Assembly (NCBI RefSeq): GCF_032062135.1
Contig: NC_092862.1
Location: 46,390,858-46,454,857, forward strand
Length of the DNA stretch: 64,000 nt
Origin: Pyxicephalus adspersus
Lineage: Eukaryota; Chordata; Amphibia; Anura; Pyxicephalidae
Reading direction: 5' to 3'
The first letter of the stretch is position 1; the number at the start of each line of letters is the position of its first letter. The notes beneath the pieces were generated by a model. It did not search any database and was not told where the DNA came from. It was given only the letters and a program-made list of their open reading frames with translations. The translations under genes were made by a program, and so were the position numbers. This document shows, piece after piece, positions 25,501-38,118 of the stretch.

Positions 25501-28500
25501 CTGACAATGCAGCTGTGGTGGGGGAATGCTGTGTGGACTCATGCCTGACTTCCCGGCATGCAGGGGAGTCTGTTAGTCCGTCAGCAATAACACTCAGATC
25601 AGGGCACGCACCATGTGGCAATCCTCCCCCTACAGCATCCAGAAGATAACAAAGATATTGTTAATGTATTGTACATTCAGTTGTTCATAAAAGAGACAGT
25701 GAGCAATGGAGAAATGAGTTAATGCTTTAAAAGTTCCTCCCTTTGCTCGGTGTCTTGAACAAAGCAACAAAGAACACAATAAACATGCACATATTTTGCT
25801 GATGACAAAGAAGAGAAATATATTAAAATTATAGAAGGGTCAAATGGATGCAGACATTAATTGAAGAAATACTTATCAGCATCGCACAGACTGAAAATTA
25901 GTTTTATGAGTGATCACTTGTATTTATGAGTGATGGCCTTGTATTTGTGCGGCATTGAATTAACATACACTTTTCTATCACCAGTTAATAAACTGCATAC
26001 TTTGTAAAACTTTAACAGGATCTACCTAATATATTTAAGGCAGTTATACTATTTCCTAAAGTTATATTTGCAGTATGATTATAATTCCCAGTCCATCTGG
26101 CAAATACTGAACACACCTGAATGAACACATGATAATACCTGCATGAAGTGACATGATAAACACAGATGCTAGGATTTCATAAAGGCTATATTACCCATAT
26201 AATCAATCTATGAACATTCCATATGCTTGGTATACTGGAAAACCTGCAGAGCTATAAGGCACATAATGCAATAATTTCCTGTTGCATTATCAGAATATCA
26301 TTACCAGCAATAGTTTCTAAGAAATTACCTTACTGTGGTACTTAGGCTGGGTATATAGGTTGGTGCAGAATTCAGGCATACTTCCATATGTAAGAACACA
26401 TGAGCAGAAGTAGAGGACTAATCAAAAAATGATCCTATGTTCTGCACCATCTGCTGGAACTATGGTCTTTTTATCCTGGTACTGTGTTCTGCTCCTGGAA
26501 ACAGGAAGTAGCCACCTGATTTTTGCTATCAGCCACTATGGTCTTTATGATGACCTTATTGATCAAAAAAGCCTTATATGTATATCCTGCAGATTCTGTT
26601 TTCACATTGTTTGCAAAGACCTACAATACCTATTCCACATTTCACTATCCAGTGACAGGAAGTCATTTTTTAACCCATACATACACTTATACATTAAAAC
26701 TGAGACCAAGAGGAGCACAGAACGGCTCTTCTATATAAACTGTTATCAAATAGCAATTTTTCAATTGCTCTCTGGGACTACAAAATATATCTCCACTGTT
26801 ATGTTATGGAAAAGAGAAGCCTGTGTTCCACAATCCCAAACATTCCCTATCAAAATTCACTTGCTGAAAGTACTAAAGTACTGTGTTTGTTCTTTTTAAA
26901 TATGTCTGCAATGCAGCACAAAATACAAGAAACAGTAAATGAACTTCATAACAAACATGTTCATATGAGTCTCATGCACTGTGGTGAACAATGTTAAAAA
27001 CATGCAACTGTGTTGATTAGAAACAAGATTATGGGTAAGTACAGTACGGTAACAGTGTACAAACAGAAGTAAAAAGCCTGGATTACCATCCACATGGATA
27101 CCAAAGGATGAGGAGATGGTGCCCTGCTATGGTGGGTAATATAAAATACAAGGAGAGGTGGTGGAATGTGTACAGAGGTAACATCAAGAATTAACAGTGA
27201 CTGGATTGTGATGGAGTATTAAAAAAATAACAGGTAGGAAATCAGTATCTGAAATGGTGATGTTGGTGATACTGCAAAGCAATAGCAATGATTTATTTAA
27301 AAAATCATTATAGATATTATGAGAAAAGCAAATGGAAACATAAAGAAGAAAATTGCTTTTGGAAATTGTAGTTGTTGTGACTTACCAATGGCAGCTTTGA
27401 CTTGAATCGCCTCAGAATCAGAGGAGTAGTCACTGAGTCCTGCTGCATTCACAGCACGGACCCGGAAGATGTAATTTTCACCGGTGATAAGGCCATGACA
27501 AATAAATCTGTGCATAGCAGACAAATAACATGTACTCATCTAAATCATGCAAACTTATACAGCATTAAATTGTGTTTTTTGTATAAAAAAAGTTAAAATG
27601 TACATTTGTGTATTCTATTGTCAATTTATAAATTGTAAAGATAGAAGTATATTTCCCCAAGCTTACCTGATACTAAGTAAATAACTTATGTAATTTGATT
27701 TTTTGATACCCAAATCTATTTATAAACTAAATTATGTAGAGATAGTATACATTTTGTCTGCATACGTATAGTAACTTTATGGATTTTTATTTACAATTTA
27801 TTATTAGAGCAGCATCCTGTGAGGTATTTAATAAATTCTGTGAAATAAACTAATAATAATTTTAAATAAGTATATATGTAAATGTTAAACATGATATTTA
27901 GACCTTAATATATGCCCAATGACTCTAATTATCACATTTCTGGGCCCCCAAAGGAATCCTAAATATGAACTGCAGCTGGCCCGCCAGCTACTGCTACTTC
28001 AATTCCGGGCATCACTCGCGTCTATAGACCAGCGGGCTCTTTGCCTATGTGTGGCCCCGCATTGGACTGTTTTATAGACGGAAATAATGCTGTGAATTTT
28101 AGTAGCGGTGCTACTTCAATGAAGAGGGAGTTCCAGCGGCGGCCCACTCATAAGATTTAGCTCCGCATTGGCTGTGTATGGCATTTCCAGCATTCCCCCT
28201 CAGTAGTACTTTTCCTTGCTACTCCAAGGCATGGACTTGAATGGTTGGATTTTCATAGAATAATATTGTTATTATTATTGTTAGCCTGTACAAAAAGGTC
28301 ACCATTGAAATTTAACTCAGAAGGTTACAAATAGAGGAGGAATAAGATTGTTTCCTAAATAAACTTTAAAAAAAAAAAATGCTTCTTTCTCTATTATAGG
28401 CTTGTTCCAGAATGAATGTGAAGCAAAACCTCTTTGTTTCCATATGAAAAGAGTTTATATATATTAAGAAGGAAAAATTTCCTCAATTTTTTCAATAAAC

Positions 28501-31500
28501 TTCAAGGTTGGCCCAAGTTTTTAATTTTGGCCCTCTGTGTATTTGAGTTTGACACCCCTGATCTACAATATATGCAATTATTTTTTTTACAAGAAAACAT
28601 TTAATACTGCCAATTGATTCCCAGAGAATTGTAGGTTTTTTAAAAAAAAAAGTTTAAGGCTTTTTACAACAAAAGAAACAAAGTAAATAAGTAAAACAAT
28701 AAGCTCCAATTGCTGGTTTAAGAAGAGAATACAAAATATCAATTCGCAATATTTCATATTTACTTAATAAATAAAAAGTGTGTCCAAAAAAAAAAAAAAA
28801 AAAAAGCATTGCTTTCTATTTATATTTATCCCTATACTTGAATACTGGTGTTGAGAGGCTTCCTCCACCTTGTAACTGTATGTACATAAACTATGTGACT
28901 TGTGTCTGGAATTCACTGCGTTATTTGCAAATATGACCCGCTGAAATCTACCATGAAATATGTAATTATCTTACCTGCAGCCTTTCACTGGGTTATTGTT
29001 GCATGGTTCCCATTGGCCCGATCCTGCGATGCTGGCCTCAACATAGTATCCCACCAACTCTCTGGAATCCTTAGATTCTGACCATGTAACAACCACCGAA
29101 GTGTCTGTATTTCTTGTGGGTACAATATTACTGGGAGCCTTAGGGATATCTAGAAAATGCATAGATACACAAGAACTCAGGAGATACATAGGTCAAGAGT
29201 GTGTCCATATATTTTACACTTTTAATGCTCATTACAAATGTACAAATACAAATTGTGACATAATATTCTTGCTCAAGGTAATCCTGTATTTGATTTGTTT
29301 AGCACACTTACCAAGTTTGTCACCTACAACTGTAGACTCTGTAGCTTCCGAGGGCTCTCCGACACCGGCAGAATTGCAGGAACGCACTCTGAAGCTGTAG
29401 GACTTTCCTTCAGCCAGATCAAACAGAGCGAACCGTGGAGACTTGACTGGGATCTCTGTATTGACTCTCTGCCAATTCTCTGTGCCAGCCACACTCTGCA
29501 ATGCAATTATTATTTGAAATATTATGGCTGCAATTTAGTTAAAGTGTATATTTAACATATTTTTCTGAAGGTGAACCTGTGTATAACATAAAAACTTATG
29601 TACAGTAGTTTTAAACCCTCCCTATGAATTGCAAAAGTAAACTGGAAAGAATAATTGTTATATAAGTGAAATTACAAAGTTACAGAATACCTTTCATGGT
29701 CAGTGAGAAATGTATACCTTGTACAAAAAATCAAACTAAAGGCCTTTCTTCATACTGGCATGTTTTATAAGCTTATAAACAGCCTAGTCATACTGGCTCA
29801 TTGTTTCCAAAATATCCCCTGGATCTTTTTAGCCTGTGTTCACTTACAATGGAAGCCAGTGGGAACACATGTTTAATGTAGCATTTTGCATACATTTCAT
29901 AGGGTTTTTTTCAATTGTTTATGTTACTTCCAGGAGGACTTCTTGCTTAAATTTGTATTATCTTTCCCTCTATCTTCAGAGCACACCTGTACTGTACAAA
30001 TTAATTTTAAATAAAAAGTTATTGCTGCTTACCTGTCAGTCCTTTTATGGCCTCATAACCTAAAGGAAGATGCCCCTCAATGAAGTTATCTACTCTAAAA
30101 TGCCAAAGTTCTGATGAAATTGCCTACTACGAAGAGATATCATGCCTCCAGTGCTAAAATCCAATTTTATTGTACAACAATAAACTTTCCTTCCTGGTGT
30201 CTAACCTAAATGATTTTTCTTGGTGCCTAATCTTAAGCCCTTCTTCTTAGTGCCTAAACCTAACCCCCTTTCCCAGTGCCTAATCTTAACTCCCAACCCT
30301 ATTGTCTAACCTAGTAGAAGCTAAACTACCCAAAATTTAACCCCTAACACTAACCCACAGCTATCTGGCAGAAGCTCTGGCTTCTAGGTAGGACAGTTTG
30401 ATAAATAGGGTATTTTGATGGAACACCAACACATTTTTTTGCAGCCACCTACTTGTGTATAGGTATGTGATCTCATGTATGGGCATTGTTCCTATCCATT
30501 TCTCTGCCAGTCTTCCAGTTTGGACATGCCTATCTCTTCTAATGCACAGCAATGAAATCTCATGCATGCACACAAAAAATACACAATGTAACCTTAATAT
30601 GACTTAGGTACTATGTCTATGTCAAGAAAGTAGTGATGCAGGCTTTACATGAATCCTAGTGGTGCAAAAAACTCAAGCCGCCCCCACTGAACTAGTGCCG
30701 GGGAACCAAATTTTTCATTACCATATGGGGGATGCCACAACAAAAAAAAAAAACATTTGGGAGGTAAGCATATATATTTTCTTAAGACACAATGTGCTAA
30801 ACCATCAATTCCCTCATTCTAGTACAATGTGTACAAATAGGATATCACCTTCTCCACATAGTACATAACACCTTCATGACCACGTAGACCTGGTGGCTTC
30901 CAGCTCAGCACCACATAGTTTTTGGTGGCTTCAGTCACAGTTAGATCAGATGGTGGTCCAGGTATAACCCCCTCTGCAGATGACAGACACAAGAATTCGT
31001 AAATAAAGGAAATGTCACAGTAACTAATTTGTTAGCACTCCTGTTTCACAATGCTTCTATTTCCAAAAATCTCTATCTACATGACAATTCATTGTTCTGC
31101 CTTTCCAGAATGAAAATGTTATACAGAATGTAAATAATTTACAAAGGAAAAGGAAATTATGTATAAACTGATTTTCCAATATGAAATGCTTGACACCTTT
31201 TACCTTATTAAAACCTCTTAAAACTTTATCTGCTTTTTTCATAATGGTTAGGACTTGGAGTATAAATAGAAGTACAGTCAGACAAACATGAAATAGTGCA
31301 TTTCTTTATTTTGGTTTACATTTTTCAGGCAGCAAGTAGAATTTAGTACTGCCTAACTCCAGCTGAACTATCGTTATATAAAAAGAAACATCTGAAACTT
31401 CTCCATGCCAGGGAATAAGTCAAAGGGAATATTCCTTAATCATATAGCTCCCTCTAAAGTATCATTGTAGCAAGACAAGTCTGAAGGCAGCAAGCTTCTG

Positions 31501-34170
31501 CTGTGCTGTCACTTTAGATGATTTATACTCAGAAATCATTTCTCATACATTAAATATTCATATGTAAAATAGATATTGTATGCATGAAATTCAAAAGAAA
31601 AATCCAGCAATGAAAAACTAACAAACATTAAAAGCACAATTATATGTAAATGGAATAAAACATGTAAAGTCTTTAGATTGTGAGCCCTTTTGAGGAACAG
31701 ATAGTGACATTACTGGACTTTGTACAGCGCTGCATAATATGTTGGTGCTATATAAATACTGTGTAGTAGTAGTAATAATAATAATAATAATAGTTTCCTT
31801 GTAAGATGTTGTCATCTGCTTAGATACATGCTAACTGTGACCTCTAGCATGTACTTTTATATTAGGAAACCTCAATGACTGATATGTGAGTTAAATGCAG
31901 TTGCAGTGCCTGCATGAAATTCATTTAATTTTTCAGCAACTTCTGTTGGTAGAACTAATGCCATGTCAGCACAAGTAGGTCTGGTTTAGCAATGTTGACA
32001 ATAAAGAATATACTGCTCAAGGCTTCCAACCAATGTTCATAATTATTGAGCATAATAATAAAAGTGCTAATGTTACTTAGCATTAGGCAATACTTTAAAT
32101 AACCATAGCACTTAGGTGACTGGTACGTGCCCATAATTAAAGGGATATGTTGGGCTCAGTTAATCAATATTTGTTTACAACATATACAGTAATATTATTA
32201 TACTCATGTTCATACCCAATCTGTTTTGCCATTAGGAGTTAGCCATTCTGTAGCTGTTGGTTCTATAAACTGTTAGTTTTATCCCGTGTACACAGGAGAG
32301 TTAGTTAGTTTTATCCCGTTTACTTTGCCCAGAATAGGGAAATATTATACTGTATCCTGGCATCAGAGCTTGTTTTTGCCTTGTTCCTCCTTATTAAGAT
32401 TTGATAAGATATGACAAACCCACCCACATCCATGTCCTGCAGTTTATGTGTCTGAAAAAGGCATGGGGACCCTTTAAATGTTACTAAATGGGCTTTGGTA
32501 TGTGAGCATTTCACATGCAAATGGTGGATTCCTGCATATCAAGCACTACAAATAAAAAAAAACTATATTGGACATGCTATATATTTTTCCAAAAATTAAT
32601 ATTAAAATTGATATTTTTGCGGAGGGATTGAAAGACTCCTTTAACTGAAGGTAAACAGAGCATCAGATATGTACATAAAAAATATGCATTCAACAACAGC
32701 AAGTAAGTGTAATGCTCATAGGTGTCAGTTTGACCCCTACTGTAGTCTCTCACTTTGTGGGTAGGTTCAGACTTGCTGGGGAAGCAGGTGTTCCTGTGTG
32801 GCCCCCAGCTCTCCTTACCAGCCACTTGGCTATACACACTGCTGCATTTGCATATTTTGCAGTAAACAGCACCAGGCAGTACTGAACCACTCATTGCCAC
32901 CTCTGTTCATTCTGCCCTCCTTCATTTTCTATGTTACTGCAGCTATAATCTACAAATAGCATCTCCCCAGAGACAGCGGTTCCCTGCCATACCTCATGGC
33001 CAATGTGAACATAACCTAAGTGCAATGTTAGTAGACCACACTTTTCAGAGCTGCTTCCAATATACAAAAATCCCTTCTTGAATGTCAAATCTATTTGCAA
33101 ACAATTTATAAAAATCAATATCCTCACCTGTAGGTTCTTCTTCAGTTACAATTATTTGTCCAGTCCATGGAGCAGAGGGACGACCTAGAAAAAAATAGGA
33201 GTGAAAAAAGGTTAACTGATTGATCTAAACATATGTCCGAATTTTCTATACCTGAATTTTTTTGTTATAGGTTAAACTTTAGTTTATTTAAGCTTCATCT
33301 CATTCATACTTTCCAGCACTTTTCCCTTTAATTCTCCTCCCAGTCCATCCTTTTCCATCTTTTTTTCCCTTACTATTGTTAGTCTCTTCTTCTTTTCTCC
33401 CATTTGTATTTCTCATCCTTCATGATCCATTCTATATGTATAGATGACAAATTTCCTTTCCCATTAAAATGTGTTTGGTGTTCAATTGCTGTATAATTTA
33501 CACATTTCATAAAAAGGTTTTTCATCCCCACCAACTCAAAGTTGTCTACCATGCACCAGATTTTTCATTCCTCTAATATATTTTGCTTTCAACGCCTACT
33601 TGAGAAGAATTCAGGCTACATGTCCTTATCATGAATTATTTTGCCTGCCAAGTAATACATAGCCCAATGTCTACTTGCTATTTATAACTCACTATTTTCA
33701 TATCATCACACAATATTTTCATTAGGCTTGGCTCTCTTCAAGCAGTCCCTCTTCACTAGTGGGCCAAGCATTTAGTGTGCCATTGCCACCTATGATTTTT
33801 TTTATTTTTAGTACTTGCACAGGAGACAATGTGAGTTATCTTTAGATATATGTCTTACTTCTGATTCTAGCTCGGTCAGCAGGATCCAGAGCTGCTGCTG
33901 GCTCTGACACTCTGGAAGGTCTGCTGATTCCAGTTTTATTTACAGCTCTCACACGGAAAATGTAGGATCGTCCTTCAATTAATCCTGTCACTGGGAAGCG
34001 GGCAAACTTTACAGGTGTGTCATTACACTGGGTCCAGTGGCTGGTGCCAACTTCACATCTTGGGGGAATAATAAACATGAAATATTACACTGTATATACA
34101 GTAATTATAGGCAGATGTTTTATTATTGTAATTTCATGCTGATATAATTTGATTTGCAGGATCACAGGTA

Positions 34171-34217
<47 letters not shown>

Positions 34218-37200
34218 ATAATAAAAAACAACTACAAAACATGCACCCATCTCTTATACTATCCATGGGCAGCGTAATAGGTACCTGTGGGAATGGAACT
34301 ATAAGTATTTATAAATATTAGCATTATTAACCTGTCAATGAAATATCCCAGTATTTGGCTTCCACCATCCACAGCTGGCTGTTTCCAAGAGACAATTACG
34401 TAGTCCTTGTTAGCATCAAGACATTCAACATCTAGTGGTGCAGCTGGAGCTCCGGGTACTTCTGCCTCAGCATCTAGTGTAGAGAATAAGAAAATAAGAG
34501 AACAACACTGCACTGGTTTAAGAACAGACCAGAAATATGTCCTACACAATCAGGCAGTTGGTTTCCCCAGTACAGAGCAGTCCATATCATTCACATGGAA
34601 ATCTTTAAAAGGAAATAGGAGTTTTACACTAGTATGGCAAGAAATAATTTCAATCATAGTTTATTGACATGTCAGTACCGTTACAGTTAATGTTGAAGGA
34701 ATTTGTCTAGCTATTATTCCTTGTTTCTTTGTGCATAAAAAAAGCTGTGTCATGTTTTTTCTGGGTAACTTATCTAACATGTAGGGACCAAGGATGTTAA
34801 ATTAGCATCTCAGCCAACAATCTGCCAATCATTAATGGTAATAAACATGCAAAAACTCTTATTCTACTGTTAAAGGATAACTGAAGTTTTTGTACGATGG
34901 ATTATGTTTCCTTTTCTGTTCAAAAAAATTGAATAAGGTGAGTGAAAGGAGCTGATCAATTTTGCTGAGTCTTGAAGTTATTTTTTTTTTTTTTTGTACT
35001 TTTGGTATGTTTTGTAGATTATTGAATTGTTGATGTTGAAACTAGTTGTACTCTTCTTATCAGTAAACTGACTTCTGCTTCCCCCCTTTTTGCCTTGAAA
35101 TTCTTCCTTTCCTCCCTACTTCCATAAAATTGTTACTTTAAAATATCTTGTTCTAAGAGAACCAAGGACATCTGTCATGTCTGCTAATTGTCTGTAGTTA
35201 TTTGATCATGCACTGATCATGCCTTTGAACTGTTATATAAACTGTGTGCAAACAATAAAGTTTTGAGAATGATCTAACCACACATTAAATTGTGTGTGTT
35301 ACATACTCTTCCAGCGCTGTAAACAGAAGCAATCAGAAAGAGGGAAAATTGATCTGGGATCAATAGGAGACCACCTTAACAGTAATTGTGTTGAAGCCAA
35401 CGATGATTTAGGCTCTGGGGGAGTTTAGGGCACTGTTGGGAGCCAACACCCAGACTTTGTATTGGACTGAATGCAATGAGTGTTATACATTCCTCCAATG
35501 TACTAAACATGCTGTTGACTTTAGAGCCATGCCTTCCATTGAGAAATAGAAAATGTGCACCAAAGCAGCTGTTCTTATCTTTCAAACAGGCCAACCTTTT
35601 GTTCTTTTACAATTTCTTATATGCATTGAGTATTCTTGCCCAGACGATTTGAAAGTGTATCTATTTGTGTCTTTGTGGTGAAGGTTGCCTTTTCATATGT
35701 ACTGCTGAACTTAGCATAGGTGTCGTTTTGGAACCTTCACTTATAGCCAAGAATGCCAGGCACTCCTGTGCCGTTTGTCTGCCAGACCATCAGCTGCTCC
35801 CTGTAACAGCTGACATGGAGATTAATTCTGTCCCCACACTACTTGAAATGTGATCCCACCACCTCTACTGAGGAGAAGCAACACTTTATTCAATTATAAA
35901 ACCAGGCAACAAGTGGCACAAATATTTTCCTGTTACCTTTAACAATAGATATTATGCAACTACTCATTACTATTGCATATCTTTCCAAATCAAAATAATA
36001 TTAAAGGCCAGAGACCTAATGGCACCATTGTGAGCTGGTGAGGGTATCATGTGTTCTGGCTAACAGATTGACGACACATATAGTTATGTTAACATTTCAG
36101 CGCTTCTGTCTGACAGATGACAGTAGCATGGCATTGCAGGGAGGTGTCACTGCATTCTTAGGCTTTTTGTGCTTGTACTTACTGCCAAGCAAGGGTTCAT
36201 TTAACAAATATATTTGCATAGATAAAAACATTTGTCAGTATCATTTTAAAAAAAAAGTTAACTCAGTTTTTTATTTTTTGCCAATTTTTCCTGCTACATT
36301 TTCCTCCTTTTTATACCATAGTGACCACTGTCTTTGAGACAAAAATTAAGTTTACTTTTAGAGTTGCCATGAGAGGGTGAGGAGGAAACTTTTATTGGAA
36401 GCAAATGTTCTGGTGACAACTAAGGGGTCTATTTATAAAGCAGTAAATATGACCGTCACTGAAACATTCCCTGGTGAAATCCCTAGAAAAACAAATACTG
36501 CCAATGAAACACGTGAACCTGGAAGATTCTCCATCAGATTTACTGCTTTATTAATAAACACCTAAGATGGTAATTCCCCTCACTTCAGAATACAGGGAGA
36601 CATCAGGAACCTGTTTTGTATCCAAGACTGGATTGAAATTTCCCAATAAAAACACCTAATACAATTCTAAAACATTCCCAGAATTTTGGGATATATACTT
36701 GTGGTAATAGATATACATTTTCCTGGCAACATTTGTAAAACAATAGTTTTTTTTGCACTAGAAATTCCAGAAAACAGACATCTCACAATACATAAAACAG
36801 CATCTGGAGAAGTGTTTAGAAGAGTCAACAAGGCTTTTAAAGATAGAAGAGAACCATCCTTACTGTAAAGCATTGAGGTGCATCTATGTATTGAATGTGA
36901 GTGAGTTACAGCCCCACATGGAATTAGTCAAAAGTGATTGCAGGGTAAATGCAGCATAAAATTAGAAATTATTAGACTTTCCAATGTGACAAATAGGGAT
37001 GAGCAAGTGAGTTTTTAAAACTCGATTTTTCAGCGAATTCGGCCGTTCTCGCTTATCGATATTGTAAGCGAGAATAGCCGGTGAAAATTCGCCGATCGAG
37101 CCTAAATAAAAAAAAAAAAAAGATTGCGGGCTGTGTTGATCAATGAATGTGCCAGCTGCATTTATTGATCAGCTAAGTGTGCGATCCCTGGCACTAGAGG

Positions 37201-38036
37201 TTAAATGGGGACAGGTCTCCCCATTTAAAACTTCTAGTGCTCTCTGTTTGGCTGAAAGCTTTTCTCAGCCAATCAGGGAGCACTAGAAGTTTTGAAAGGG
37301 CAGACTTGTCCCCATTTAACTTCTAGTGCTGGGGATCGCAAACAGGATTCTCAGGGCTGCAAAAATGACTGCAGTCCTGAGAATCCACTGCGATCCCGGG
37401 GCACTAGAAGTTATTTAACCTCTAGTGCAGGGGATCTGCTCACTGAATGTGGCCGTGGCAAATCAGGCCTTCAGTAGCTGCTGCTGATAAGGGTGAAAGT
37501 TCTTGAGTGGCCATCACAATCTGTTGACCAACCCATCATTCACTTTGAGAAGATCTCAAACACTCAAAAATATTCAAAGATGTCCTTGGCTTGATACCTG
37601 ATTGGCTGCTAATTGATTAGGTCAATACCTAATGGATAATTACACAACCATGGTAATGTGCAAAATAATATTTATATACCGTACCTAATAAAAGGAAAAA
37701 TCTCTTACCCCTGACAAACACATAGGCACTGTATTGATCATAGTACTCTCCCATTACCACTCTCAATGTGTACAGGCCTTCATCTTCCTTATTGAGATGT
37801 CTGAGAGTCAGGGAGGCATGTTCTCCACTCCAGTGCGTGCTGACCCATTTATTAGGGGTAACCAGAACTCCTAAACACAACAAAGGACAAAATACACATC
37901 ACATTATGTTCCACACGATAGGTAATCTTTATGTTAATGTTAACTATGTTTTATTAGGCAAAGAAAGGGTTGTACTGTAAAACATGTGGCAAAACAGTCT
38001 CAAGTAAAACCAGATGAGGAACAAAATTTATATAAA

Positions 38037-38118
<82 letters not shown>

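Larger units (their letters stand above)
29496..33127 (-). other. MYOM1 introns 13 and 12 (around exon 13)
   Basis: Introns of 1353 and 2154 nt flank exon 13 (30849-30973). They hold a CCTAA-rich low-complexity patch (about 30190-30360) with repeated TAATCTTAA/TGCCTAA motifs and the reversed repeat copy at 31668. Otherwise unremarkable. Confidence 0.6.

Noticed and set aside
25337..25621. 94-aa minus-strand frame as an independent small gene
   Set aside because: It is the MYOM1 EH exon read through its donor; the part beyond 25363 is intron.
26429..26899. 156-aa plus-strand frame
   Set aside because: Intron 16 sequence, no recognisable domain, irregular composition; treated as chance or repeat.
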